A stretch of 64,000 nt of DNA from Treponema sp. (GTDB lineage: Bacteria > Spirochaetota > Spirochaetia > Treponematales > Treponemataceae), in assembly GCA_017619795.1 (NCBI GenBank), contig JAFZRP010000114.1:96358-160357 (forward strand). Reading direction: 5' to 3'. The position numbers were made by a program, and so were the translations under genes. Shown here piece after piece: positions 42,522 to 50,389 of the stretch (the stretch's first letter is position 1; each line of letters opens with the position of its first letter). The notes beneath the pieces were generated by a model that searched no databases, was not told where the DNA came from, and was given only the letters and a program-made list of their open reading frames with translations.

Positions 42522-43376
42522 CTAAAATTTAACAGTTGCAGTTGTCTTGAAATTACCGTCGACATAATACAAAGGTTTTTCTTTTGGAACTGCTATCCGT
42601 GCGTACTCAAAATCAAAACCAAGTCCAACAGAAAAATGATCCGAGGCACTAAGCTTGTATTCAAAATCAAGAAGCACTGCCTGCTGATTATGCAGACTTA
42701 AGAAACTACCGAGCGTTAGTATCTTCATAAAGGATTCTTCAGCGTACTTCATAAGTTGTGCATCGCAGCCTGCATACGGAGGTCTTACTCCATAACCTAA
42801 AAGTGGGAGCGAGCACATAACGGAAAAAGAATTGTGTTCGTTCAATTTGTAATTAAAGGCAGAGGTCGGTCCAATGGAAAGCAAGCCTGTTATAGAAGGG
42901 TAGTGCTCAAACTGAAGAAATGCATTGCACGCAAAATTACCGCCGACGTAAAGCTCAAAGCGATTGTTCTTTAGAATGTCGTAAGCTAAATCATACTGGA
43001 GCCGAATCCGATGAAACGACAAATTGCTTTTAAAACCTTCATAATACGTTTCGCCGGTAATTGGGTCAAAGTTCTTATAAACAACTGCAGTTTGTGTCAT
43101 TGTAGATTTTGGCCTGCAGAAAAAATAGTCTGCAGTGATTTTGTGCAGGAAGTCGCCGGAAATAATTTTTGTATCCAGCTGAAATCGTGGTGCAAGTAAA
43201 TCCTGCGAAAGGTTTGAAAAGGTTGTTTCCTTGTAACAGCCAAAAGTCCAGTTGATAGAAAAAGATAATTCAACTGAACGGTTTTCATCCGGGTTTGATT
43301 CCCGAGCAAAGATTTTGTTCGAGACACAAATATTGAGCAAAGCAAAAAGCAATGCAAAAGTAAATATTTTTTTCAT
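42522..43376 (-). CDS. Predicted exported beta-barrel-like protein
   Basis: The start is set at the ATG preceded by GGAGG (7 nt), giving 284 aa. A Sec signal peptide (MKKIFTFALLFALLN...) probably ends near FAR. The rest is an alternation of short amphipathic strands, many ending in aromatic residues ('NRFELYVGGNFACNA', 'FSVGLGFDFEYARI'), and the last residues are TATVKF with a C-terminal Phe. These traits suit an outer-membrane beta-barrel or spirochaetal porin-like protein, but no family is recognisable. It lies between the membrane LuxR regulator (81 nt upstream) and the S41 lipoprotein, all on the minus strand, so the regulator may control this envelope pair. Confidence 0.6.
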   Translation of the reverse strand: MKKIFTFALLFALLNICVSNKIFARESNPDENRSVELSFSINWTFGCYKETTFSNLSQDLLAPRFQLDTKIISGDFLHKITADYFFCRPKSTMTQTAVVYKNFDPITGETYYEGFKSNLSFHRIRLQYDLAYDILKNNRFELYVGGNFACNAFLQFEHYPSITGLLSIGPTSAFNYKLNEHNSFSVMCSLPLLGYGVRPPYAGCDAQLMKYAEESFMKILTLGSFLSLHNQQAVLLDFEYKLSASDHFSVGLGFDFEYARIAVPKEKPLYYVDGNFKTTATVKF

Positions 43377-43457
43377 ATAATCCTCCAAAGCGTTATAACA
43401 TAACAATACACGCTGGAGAATCAAAAAGATATTGGGGGATGTACTAGTTTTTTGCGT

Positions 43458-44297
43458 TTAGTTCGAATTAGGGGAAACCCTTATAAAAAGTTCCAGTCGA
43501 TTTTTCACGCCAACCTTTCTGTAAATGTTTGCGAGATGAGCTTCGATTGTTTTTTCACTTACAAAAAGCGTTTCTGCAAGCTCCTTGTTAGATTTTCCTT
43601 CCATCAGAGCGATGATGATTTCCTGCTCTCGTTTTGTAATTGAAAAATCTTTTATAAAAGAATCCTGCAGAGTTTTTTCAGTTTTGGAAATTGGCGAAGA
43701 AAAATAAAAACGATAGAAAATGTGGTAAACCAGAATAGAAATTGAAATGATAAAGATAAACGGTGCGTTGTGCAGAATAAAAGAAAGCACAAGATTCAAA
43801 ATCGCAAGGATGATGAAGATCCATTTTTCTTTTCGGAAAACACCGGTATCAATTCGTTTGTGAAATATAATTCCGATGATGAGTGAGATACCTGTAGGAA
43901 TCCAGAGTCCAAGAAGATTTAAGACAAAGGCGGGCTTTTCAATTTGTGGAATAAAAATCATTATCACTGCGAAAACAAAGACTGCTGCAGAATAAATAAA
44001 AAACGCTTTTCTGATTTGTGCTGTCGGGCTTATGTGAATTAAATCAAACGTAAAGCTTATAATTCCAAACGAAAAACACAGAGAAAGAAAGGCTCCTAAA
44101 ATACAGAGTGCTATCCGGTTTGTAATAGGAGCGTGCATCAGGGCATAAATATTATTTGTACTGATTAAAAAGAATGAGAGCAAAATCAACAGAACATGGA
44201 AGAAAAAGGTTTTCTTAAATCTGAGGAAAAATAATAGTGAAATTAAAACTGCCGAGAAAGAACACAGGCAGGCGGTAAATAAAATGATTTCTCCCAA
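43458..44297 (-). CDS. LuxR-type regulator with an N-terminal membrane domain
   Basis: The start is set at a TTG (279 aa) because AAGGAG lies 9 nt upstream and a TATAAT just before it; the longer ATG frame from 44357 would start upstream of that -10. The first ~200 aa are six to seven hydrophobic segments, and the last ~65 aa are a LuxR/GerE helix-turn-helix ('LTKREQEIIIALMEGKSNKELAE'-like, with 'SEKTIEAHLANIYRKVGV'). It looks like a one-component membrane sensor. Divergent from the DUF3781 operon, with operator copy 2 between the two genes; whether that operator also acts on this gene is unknown. Confidence 0.82.
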   Translation of the reverse strand: MGEIILFTACLCSFSAVLISLLFFLRFKKTFFFHVLLILLSFFLISTNNIYALMHAPITNRIALCILGAFLSLCFSFGIISFTFDLIHISPTAQIRKAFFIYSAAVFVFAVIMIFIPQIEKPAFVLNLLGLWIPTGISLIIGIIFHKRIDTGVFRKEKWIFIILAILNLVLSFILHNAPFIFIISISILVYHIFYRFYFSSPISKTEKTLQDSFIKDFSITKREQEIIIALMEGKSNKELAETLFVSEKTIEAHLANIYRKVGVKNRLELFIRVSPNSN

Positions 44298-44344
44298 ATT
44301 AATCTGGCTCCTTTGTATTATTATAGCATTTAAATAAAAAAATA

Positions 44345-44374
44345 TTAAATATGACATTTAGTTGTCATATTTAA
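44345..44374. promoter_or_regulatory. Palindromic operator copy 2, upstream of the DUF3781 operon
   Basis: The 10-bp core arms (44347-44356 and 44363-44372) are identical to copy 1 and extend here to 12 bp (TTAAATATGACA and TGTCATATTTAA). The 6-bp spacer lies at the -35 position. TATAAT is at 44379-44384, and the ATG starts 6 nt later at 44391, again without a Shine-Dalgarno. Confidence 0.75.
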
Positions 44375-44390
44375 GGTGTATAATATAACC

Positions 44391-44651
44391 ATGATAACGC
44401 AGATAGAAAAGCTCCATACAACTCCAATGGGGGCAGACAGGATAAGAAAAAATCTTTCTTTAGATGAAAGTGTAGCTGATGTTGTGGAATATTGTAAGCA
44501 GAAGATTTTGAGTACAGGTTGCAACATCTACAGACAGGGAAAAAACTGGTACTGTGAAATTGACGGTATAAGGATTACAGTTAATGCATACAGTTATACA
44601 ATCATAACAGCGCATAGGATGGTTCCGACTGAATCAACCACCACGAGGTAA
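44391..44651 (+). CDS. DUF3781 family protein (86 aa)
   Basis: The sequence 'ADRIRKNLSL', 'VVEYCKQKI', 'NIYRQGKNWYCEIDGIRITVNAYSYTIITAHR' matches DUF3781, a small uncharacterised cytoplasmic family. The ATG at 44391 is chosen because the -10 box ends 6 nt before it; the GTG at 44376 lies inside the promoter. It is the first gene of an operon with the SAP-domain and ClbS/DfsB genes, and is driven from the WYL-type operator. The repeated 'I(T/I)..AHR' end may be a nucleic-acid- or nucleotide-binding strand, but no activity is known. Confidence 0.8.
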   Translation: MITQIEKLHTTPMGADRIRKNLSLDESVADVVEYCKQKILSTGCNIYRQGKNWYCEIDGIRITVNAYSYTIITAHRMVPTESTTTR

Positions 44652-44654
44652 TAG

Positions 44655-45287
44655 ATGGAAAATCGTCCGGACTTTGCAGAAATTAAAACTTATGAAGAGT
44701 TCTCACAATTTTACTGGTATCGCGAAGAGCTGCAGAAAATCTGTAAATCTCTTGGGATAGATTCTTCTGGGATGAAAGCAGAGTTGAATCATATTATTGA
44801 AGAGTATTTTCGCGGGAATAGGATATTGCCGAAGAATAGGACACACGTTTCAAACAGGTCCACTCATCCAAAATCACCGTCAAAAACATCTGTGGAGCTT
44901 ACGCTTCAGACCGGTTTGATAGAATGCGGATTTACTTTTGGTCCACGCTTCAGAGATTTTTTTGTGAAACAAACTGGTGTAAAAAACTTTAAGTTCAATG
45001 TTGATATGGTAGCGACTGCAAAAAAGGTAAAAGAGGACGGTGATACATCCTTTACCCTCGGCGATTTGCTTGATATTTATTACGGCAAAAAAACTTACGC
45101 AAAGTATGATAAAGTTTCTTTGCAATGGAACAGGTTTGTAAAAGATTTCTGTGCTGATGAAGCAACTGCTGTTTTTCCAAACAAGATAAAAACTGCTTCA
45201 ATTCTTTGGAAAGAAGTACGCAATTCTACACGCGAAAAAGTGTATAAGCACGAGCTTCTTACTGAGTTTGTAGATATAATAAAATAA
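44655..45287 (+). CDS. SAP-domain protein with a DUF6434-like N-terminus
   Basis: The 210-aa protein starts 'MENRPDFAEIKTYEEFSQFYWYREEL', the layout of DUF6434/SAP proteins, then a SAP-like helix-extended-loop-helix (about aa 25-55, 'LQKICKSLGIDSSGMKAELNHII'), a DNA-binding fold. The rest is helical, with a distinct C-terminal part containing 'SLQWNRFVKDFCADE' and 'ASILWKEVR'. It probably binds DNA, which fits an operon with a DNA-protecting ClbS-like protein. It starts 3 nt after the DUF3781 stop and is read from the same leaderless promoter. No catalytic residues are evident. Confidence 0.7.
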   Translation: MENRPDFAEIKTYEEFSQFYWYREELQKICKSLGIDSSGMKAELNHIIEEYFRGNRILPKNRTHVSNRSTHPKSPSKTSVELTLQTGLIECGFTFGPRFRDFFVKQTGVKNFKFNVDMVATAKKVKEDGDTSFTLGDLLDIYYGKKTYAKYDKVSLQWNRFVKDFCADEATAVFPNKIKTASILWKEVRNSTREKVYKHELLTEFVDIIK

Positions 45288-45297
45288 GGAGAATTAT

Positions 45298-45843
45298 ATG
45301 CCAAGACCAAAAACAAAAGAGGATCTGCTTATTGCAGCAAAAGAAAATTATGAAAAGCTCATGAAATTGATAGAAGGAATGTCGGAAAAAGAAATGAACA
45401 CTCCTTTTGATTTTTCGAATGAACCAAGTAAAAAGGAAGCACACTGGGGACGCGATAAAAATGTCCGCGATGTTCTTATTCACCTTTATGAATGGCACCA
45501 GCTTATGCTTAAGTTTCCAAAGAATAATGCCGGTATAACAGACAGTAAAATTGCAATTTCGTTTCTTCCTTCTGAATACAGCTGGAAAACTTATGGAGCA
45601 ATGAATGTAATGTTCTGGAATCGTCATCAGAACACTTCGCTTGAAGATGCAAAGAAAATGGTTGCTGAGAGTCACGCTGCCGTTATGGAGTTGATTGAAT
45701 CATATTCAAACGAAGAGCTGTTTACTCCAAAGTATTTTGCCTGGACAGGAAATGCAGAGCTCGGTGCTTATTGTGTAAGCACAACCTCAAGTCACTACGA
45801 TTGGGCTATGAAAAAAATAAAGGCTCACAAAAAGCATTTTTAA
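45298..45843 (+). CDS. ClbS/DfsB family four-helix bundle protein
   Basis: The 181-aa protein opens 'MPRPKTKEDLLIAAKENYEKL' and has 'RDVLIHLYEWHQLML', hallmarks of the ClbS/DfsB (DUF1706) family in the DinB-like superfamily. ClbS opens the cyclopropane warhead of colibactin and so protects DNA of the producer; relatives in non-producers may handle other electrophiles. No colibactin-type genes are in the window, so a general resistance role is inferred. It has GGAGA before its ATG and is the third gene of the operator-controlled operon. Composition matches its neighbours. Confidence 0.88.
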   Translation: MPRPKTKEDLLIAAKENYEKLMKLIEGMSEKEMNTPFDFSNEPSKKEAHWGRDKNVRDVLIHLYEWHQLMLKFPKNNAGITDSKIAISFLPSEYSWKTYGAMNVMFWNRHQNTSLEDAKKMVAESHAAVMELIESYSNEELFTPKYFAWTGNAELGAYCVSTTSSHYDWAMKKIKAHKKHF

Positions 45844-45844
45844 C

Positions 45845-45886
45845 TTGACAGTGGTAAGATTGTTTGTTAAACTTACCACTGGTAAG
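45845..45886 (+). promoter_or_regulatory. TetR promoter with a two-part operator
   Basis: TTGACA (45845-45850) and TAAACT (45868-45873) are 17 bp apart. AGTGGTAAG (45850-45858), in the spacer, is the reverse complement of CTTACCACT (45872-45880), which covers the end of the -10. CTTACC-ACT-GGTAAG (45872-45886) is itself a short palindrome. This layout is typical of a TetR repressor blocking its own promoter. GAGGTG follows just before the ATG. Confidence 0.75.
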
Positions 45887-45908
45887 ATAAAAAAAAGCGA
45901 GGTGAGTA

Positions 45909-46511
45909 ATGGAAGCAAAACAAGATACTTATCATCACAAAAATTTAAAAACTGAGCTTATAGAAGCTGGAATTGATTTTGTTGCAAAGGAAGGTGTAGA
46001 AGGTCTTTCGTTGAGAAAGCTTGCAGGAGTTTGTGGAGTTTCTCATGCAGCTCTGTATACACATTTTGAAAACAAGGATGTTCTCCTTGAAAAAATGCAG
46101 AATTATATTACAGATAATTTTTCCAGCGAACTGGAAAAAGCAATTGCAAACAGTAAAGCTCAGGAAGCAATTCTTATGGATTTAGGAACAGCCTATCTCC
46201 ACTTTTTCGTAAAACATCCGAACTATTTTGTTTTTCTTTTTGGAAAATCTAACATTGCACTTGATCTGACAGAAAAAGCTGTACCTGACAAAAACTATCG
46301 CCCTTTCGAAATTTTTAAATCGGTTGTTGTTCAGATTCTTTCTCAAAAAAAATATCCAGAGGAAAAATGGAATGATGCGATAATTGCGTTGTGGGCATTT
46401 GTTCATGGAATTACAGCGTTAGCCACAATGGAAAATATTAAGTACAACAAAAAGTGGGAAAAGAAGCTTGGCGATTTTATGCAGGTTTTTGAGTGCTCTT
46501 TTCTTAAATAA
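45909..46511 (+). CDS. TetR/AcrR-family transcriptional regulator
   Basis: The 200-aa protein has the N-terminal TetR helix-turn-helix (about aa 15-60, 'EGVEGLSLRKLAGVCGVSHAALYTHF'), followed by an all-helical ligand domain with 'NYFVFLFGKSN' and 'ALWAFVHGITALA', similar to the TetR_C_13/WHG type. It presumably represses its own promoter, where paired GGTAAG/CTTACC half-sites overlap the -10. The EFR1-DUF2141 gene starts 39 nt downstream with its own GGAGG and no terminator between, so it is the likely target. The inducer is unknown. Confidence 0.87.
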   Translation: MEAKQDTYHHKNLKTELIEAGIDFVAKEGVEGLSLRKLAGVCGVSHAALYTHFENKDVLLEKMQNYITDNFSSELEKAIANSKAQEAILMDLGTAYLHFFVKHPNYFVFLFGKSNIALDLTEKAVPDKNYRPFEIFKSVVVQILSQKKYPEEKWNDAIIALWAFVHGITALATMENIKYNKKWEKKLGDFMQVFECSFLK

Positions 46512-46550
46512 ATGTAACAGACACTTTTATTAAATCTACGGAGGAACAAA

Positions 46551-47762
46551 ATGAACGGAATATATTTTAGTGGAAACGGAAACACAAAGCATTGTATGGA
46601 GCTTTTTACAAAAGCAACTGGCGGCAGGGCAGTGTCTATTGAAAGCCCTGAGGCAATCACTCTTCTTCAGGAAGTATCACAGGATAATAACGAAATTGCG
46701 ATCGGCTACCCGACGCATTACAGCAATATCCCGCGGATTGTGAAGGAGTTTATTCAGAATAATGGAAAGCTATTTTCCGGTAAAAAGGTTTTTATAATTG
46801 TAACGATGGGACTTTTTAGTGGAGATGGTGCAGGAATTGGCGCGCGACTTTTGAAAAAGCAGGGTGCAAAGATTTTGGGTGGACTTCATCTCAGGATGCC
46901 GGATGCAATTGGTGATGTAAAAATGCTCAAGAAACCGATGAACGAAAATCTGAATATAATTAACACGACAGAAGAAAAAATTGCTCAAACTGCTGCTTCT
47001 ATCAAAAACGGCAAATACCCAAAGGATGGATTGTTTTTCTGGAACCGTCTTGCGGGACTTTTTGGACAGAGACTCTGGTTTATTCCGACAGCGAAAAAGC
47101 TTACGACAAAGCTAAATATTCACTCAGACTTATGTACCGGTTGTGGAAAATGTGCGGCCGGCTGTCCAACAAAATCAATTACAATTAAGGATGGAAAACC
47201 TGTGTTTACTCAGGGGCATTGTACAATCTGCTATCGTTGTGTTAATTCCTGTCCTGCTCGTGCAATTACGCTTTTAGGAACAAAGGTTCTTGAACAGTGT
47301 CGTTTTGATTTGTATAAGGCTCCTGCAATTCTGTTAGCATTTATGCTGTGTTGTGCGCCATGTTTTTCTGAAACCGCACAGGTACAAGTGCCAGATGCAC
47401 AAAAAAGCCACGTAAAAATCACTATCACGAATATAAAGACTACAGACGGTACAATTGTAATGAGCGTTCATGATTCAGAAAAAAGCTTTAACAAAAGGAT
47501 TCCGCTTGAAACATGTCGTCTTTCGCCAGAGATGTCTACCGTCAGCTGTGAGCTTGAGCTTGTTCCTGGCGAATATGCTTTTTGTGTTTTCCACGACACA
47601 AACAATGATAATGATTTAAACTCCAACAAAATAGGAATCCCAAAAGAACCGTTCGGTTTTTCAAACTACGAAGGAAAAAGTGCACCGGGTAATTTCAAAA
47701 AACACAAGGTTGCTGTTTCCAAGCCTTCAGAAGAAGTAGAAATCCCATTATTTTCTTTTTAG
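46551..47762 (+). CDS. EFR1-type flavodoxin-ferredoxin fused to an exported DUF2141 domain
   Basis: The 403-aa protein has three parts. Residues 1-~185 are a flavodoxin-like domain with the FMN phosphate loop 'YFSGNGNTKHC' and 'AIGYPTHYSN'. Residues ~190-240 hold two 4Fe-4S ferredoxin motifs, CTGCGKCAAGCP (Cys195/198/201/205) and CTICYRCVNSCP (Cys224/227/230/234). This matches the EFR1 family and should be cytoplasmic. Then comes a hydrophobic, signal-peptide-like stretch at ~254-273 ('YKAPAILLAFMLCCAPCFS') and a DUF2141 domain at ~288-403 ('FCVFHDTNNDNDLN', 'GIPKEPFGFSNY'), a family that is normally exported. Either this is a membrane-spanning fusion, or two genes joined by loss of a stop and start. 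A TTG codon (47310) sits exactly before the hydrophobic stretch. It is probably regulated by the TetR gene just upstream. Confidence 0.8.
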   Translation: MNGIYFSGNGNTKHCMELFTKATGGRAVSIESPEAITLLQEVSQDNNEIAIGYPTHYSNIPRIVKEFIQNNGKLFSGKKVFIIVTMGLFSGDGAGIGARLLKKQGAKILGGLHLRMPDAIGDVKMLKKPMNENLNIINTTEEKIAQTAASIKNGKYPKDGLFFWNRLAGLFGQRLWFIPTAKKLTTKLNIHSDLCTGCGKCAAGCPTKSITIKDGKPVFTQGHCTICYRCVNSCPARAITLLGTKVLEQCRFDLYKAPAILLAFMLCCAPCFSETAQVQVPDAQKSHVKITITNIKTTDGTIVMSVHDSEKSFNKRIPLETCRLSPEMSTVSCELELVPGEYAFCVFHDTNNDNDLNSNKIGIPKEPFGFSNYEGKSAPGNFKKHKVAVSKPSEEVEIPLFSF

Positions 47763-47791
47763 AATAAGCTGCCAGTAAAAAAATAATTTTG

Positions 47792-47825
47792 CACAAAATA
47801 TGACATACTCTTGTCATATTTTGTG
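47792..47825. promoter_or_regulatory. Palindromic operator copy 3, upstream of the radical SAM gene
   Basis: The same 10-bp arms and 6-bp spacer as copies 1 and 2, extended here to 14-bp arms (CACAAAATATGACA and TGTCATATTTTGTG). TATACT (47829-47834) is the -10, and the ATG comes 6 nt later at 47841. The spacer coincides with the -35 position and there is no Shine-Dalgarno. Confidence 0.75.
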
Positions 47826-47840
47826 TGTTATACTATTACC

Positions 47841-48719
47841 ATGCATTTTGTAAACGCCAAGACAATCCTGACTCCTCGCAGTATGAACATTTATAGGGGG
47901 TGTTCGCACGGTTGTATTTATTGCGATGCCCGAAGCAAGTGTTATCAGTTTACGCATGACTTTGATGACATTGAAGTAAAGCAGAATGCACCAGAGCTTT
48001 TAGAGGAGGCCCTCCGCAGAAAAAGAAAGCGCTGTATGATTGGAACAGGCTCTATGGGCGACCCATATATTCCGCTTGAAAAAGAGCTCAAGCTAATGCG
48101 CCGCTGTCTTGAAATAATTGACCGCCGCAATTTTGGTGCAACACTTCAAACAAAATCTGATCTTGTTCTACGCGACCTTGATCTTCTTGCAAGCATAAAC
48201 AGAAAAACAAAAGCCGTTGTCCAAATGACGCTCACCACTTCCGATGATGCTCTGTGTCGTCTTATTGAACCGGGCACTTGTCCTACCAGCCGCCGCTTTG
48301 AGGTTTTATGTGCCTGCCGCGATGCCGGGATTCCAACTGTTGTATGGTTCAGTCCGCTTCTTCCATTTATAAACGACACTAAGGAAAACGTGGATGGTAT
48401 TGTTGATTACTGTGCGCGCGCCGGAGTTCACGCAATCATCTGTTTTGGAATGGGGCTTACGTTACGCGAAGGAAACCGTGAATATTTTTACGACGCACTG
48501 GACCGGCTGGCAAAAACAAATCCGCAATTTGTTGGCTTAAAGGAACAGTACATAAAAAAGTATGGCTATCGCTATATTGTTTCTAGTCCGCATAACAACA
48601 TTCTTTGGAAACGTCTGGCAGAAGGATGCCGTCAAAACAATATCATCCTTGGTTCAGATAATATTTTTAAATGGATTGAGGAGTTTCCGGAGGACAATCT
48701 ACAGCCGAGCTTGTTCTAA
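47841..48719 (+). CDS. SplB-like radical SAM protein (COG1533)
   Basis: The start is set at ATG 47841 because its -10 ends 6 nt upstream; the earlier TTG lies inside the operator. The 292-aa protein has the radical-SAM cluster motif 'RGCSHGCIYCDARS' (CxxxCxxC) and further SAM-binding features such as 'IGTGSMGDPY' and 'TLTTSDDAL...IEPG'. It belongs to the stand-alone SplB-like group related to spore photoproduct lyase, without its C-terminal substrate domain. Reaction and substrate are unknown; DNA-lesion repair is only suggested by the family name and by the shared operator with damage-type genes. Its last 53 bp overlap the 3' end of the convergent phosphoesterase gene. Confidence 0.88.
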   Translation: MHFVNAKTILTPRSMNIYRGCSHGCIYCDARSKCYQFTHDFDDIEVKQNAPELLEEALRRKRKRCMIGTGSMGDPYIPLEKELKLMRRCLEIIDRRNFGATLQTKSDLVLRDLDLLASINRKTKAVVQMTLTTSDDALCRLIEPGTCPTSRRFEVLCACRDAGIPTVVWFSPLLPFINDTKENVDGIVDYCARAGVHAIICFGMGLTLREGNREYFYDALDRLAKTNPQFVGLKEQYIKKYGYRYIVSSPHNNILWKRLAEGCRQNNIILGSDNIFKWIEEFPEDNLQPSLF

Positions 48720-49338
48720 GTGCTTCACGTCTTTCTTTATCAACCTGAATCCATTCTTCCAGCGAAAGCGGTTTATAATCACTGAACATACAAAAGCAGT
48801 TTATCATCTGGCAGGGGATCGGACCGGTTTCTCTACGAACATTTGTAACAATTGTGCGGCGTGTTATTTCCTGAAACTCGTTTACAAGCTTTTCATCAGG
48901 ACTGTTGTGAACATGACCATAGAGCATAAAGGTGCGTGGAGTTCCGTCAGTTTTTTTTACGTGCTGATGGTTGTAACAGAAGGTAGGATAATGACTCAGA
49001 ATAACAGTGTTGCCGTGATCATCAAGCTCTGCATAAGGCTTTATCCATTCAAAGCGGTCAAAATCAACCCCTTCCTTGTTGAGCCACTCCTTGTCGTGGT
49101 TTCCTTCAATCAAACAGATTTTTCCATTTAAACGGTGCAGAATGGAATTAACCTCGTGAGGCTTTCTGGAACCAATAAAATCACCAATTACAATTACAAC
49201 ATCTCCGCCCTGGACCTTTGAGTTCCATTGTGAAATCATATATTTATTCATTGCATCGGCAGATTCAAAGCCCCTCATATCGAGCGAAGTATTTAGCATG
49301 CTGTGATAAAAATGCAGATCAGAAATGTAAAGCTTCAT
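48667..49338 (-). CDS. Calcineurin-like metallophosphoesterase
   Basis: The 223-aa protein shows the family's five metal motifs in order: DLHF near the N-terminus (D-x-H), 'VIGDFIGSR' (GD), 'IEGNHDKEWL' (GNHD), 'LSHYP' (H) and 'LYGHVHNS' (GHxH). It is a soluble cytoplasmic enzyme; such proteins hydrolyse phosphoesters in nucleotides or nucleic acids, and the substrate cannot be told. The start ATG directly abuts the stop codon of the nucleoside-hydrolase gene, so the two form an operon, suggesting nucleotide or nucleoside salvage. The 3' ends overlap with the convergent radical SAM gene by 53 bp. Confidence 0.9.
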   Translation of the reverse strand: MKLYISDLHFYHSMLNTSLDMRGFESADAMNKYMISQWNSKVQGGDVVIVIGDFIGSRKPHEVNSILHRLNGKICLIEGNHDKEWLNKEGVDFDRFEWIKPYAELDDHGNTVILSHYPTFCYNHQHVKKTDGTPRTFMLYGHVHNSPDEKLVNEFQEITRRTIVTNVRRETGPIPCQMINCFCMFSDYKPLSLEEWIQVDKERREALRTSSAVDCPPETPQSI

Positions 49339-50256
49339 CTACTCACTCCGCATAAGTCTTGGACCGAAGAACAGCTTAAGCTTAGCAAAAAAATCTTCCA
49401 GAATAAAACGTGAATCAACACTTGTGTACACACGGATTTTTGGAGCACCCGAACAGGAAGAAGAACTTGTATCTTCGTTTACAAAAGGAGCCGGTGCTTC
49501 AACAAACTTTCCGCAGCCCGGATTTATTGCAACAGCGATTGCAGGAGAATCTCCAAGGGACCAGCTTTCTCCCTGAGTCCAGCCGGCTCTGTCCGAAAGA
49601 TTGTACTCTATCATGTTGTGATAGAGATGATGTCCGATTTTTCCGTATGGCTCAACCTTTATTTTAAGTTCAGCAAGACTAACATTAATTGTCGTGTAAA
49701 CATCAGACGGAATAAGCCAGACAGGAGCTCCGCTTGTTAAAACCTCGTTTGCTGCCGTAATATCATTCCCGGCATTAAACTCACGGAAGGGTGCCGGCTT
49801 TCCAATATTCTGAATACCGTGAGTTCCAATCCACACAATAATAATTTTATCTTTTATCTGAGGGCATACACGCAGTGCCATGGCAACATTTGTAATTGCT
49901 CCCTGACACAAAAGGTACAAAGGCTTTCCATCTGAAAATCTTTCAGCTTCATCAATAATAAACTGAGCCGCAGGAGAAATCTTTCCGTCAGCTTCAAGAG
50001 GTCCGCTCTGTCCCATAAAAACCGGCACTTCAAGCTTCATGCAGGAAAGCACCGTCTGGATTTCATCATAACTTCGTTTTGTAGAATCTGCTTCCTTAAA
50101 ATGCTCTGCAAGAATTCCTTTTACAATAAGCTTTGGACTCATCAGCGCCTGTGCAATTGCAAACGGATCATCTGCTTCACACGCCGCATCTGTATCAATT
50201 ATTACACGAATCTTTTTTTCTTCCGGGATTTTAATTAAATCATCTGGGTTTTTCAT
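49339..50256 (-). CDS. Nucleoside-hydrolase-like protein
   Basis: The 305-aa protein opens with 'VIIDTDAACEADDPFAIA', the Asp-rich calcium-binding motif of inosine-uridine nucleoside hydrolases, here in a variant spacing. It continues with 'LYLLCQGAITNVAMAL' and 'EFNAGNDITAANEVL', the latter with the conserved Asn-Asp near the active site. Such enzymes cleave the N-glycosidic bond of nucleosides in the cytoplasm; the unusual first motif suggests a modified specificity. AAGAGG precedes the ATG. It is the first gene of an operon with the metallophosphoesterase. Confidence 0.82.
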   Translation of the reverse strand: MKNPDDLIKIPEEKKIRVIIDTDAACEADDPFAIAQALMSPKLIVKGILAEHFKEADSTKRSYDEIQTVLSCMKLEVPVFMGQSGPLEADGKISPAAQFIIDEAERFSDGKPLYLLCQGAITNVAMALRVCPQIKDKIIIVWIGTHGIQNIGKPAPFREFNAGNDITAANEVLTSGAPVWLIPSDVYTTINVSLAELKIKVEPYGKIGHHLYHNMIEYNLSDRAGWTQGESWSLGDSPAIAVAINPGCGKFVEAPAPFVNEDTSSSSCSGAPKIRVYTSVDSRFILEDFFAKLKLFFGPRLMRSE

Positions 50257-50389
50257 CTTGTTTATACCTCTTGAATTGTTTTATTATATCACGAAAGAAA
50301 ATTATTTTCATAGCCACAAAGTGAATGACTTTTTTTCATTTTTTTATTATGTTTTATATAGCGTTTTTTATTTTTTATGGAGGTAATTT

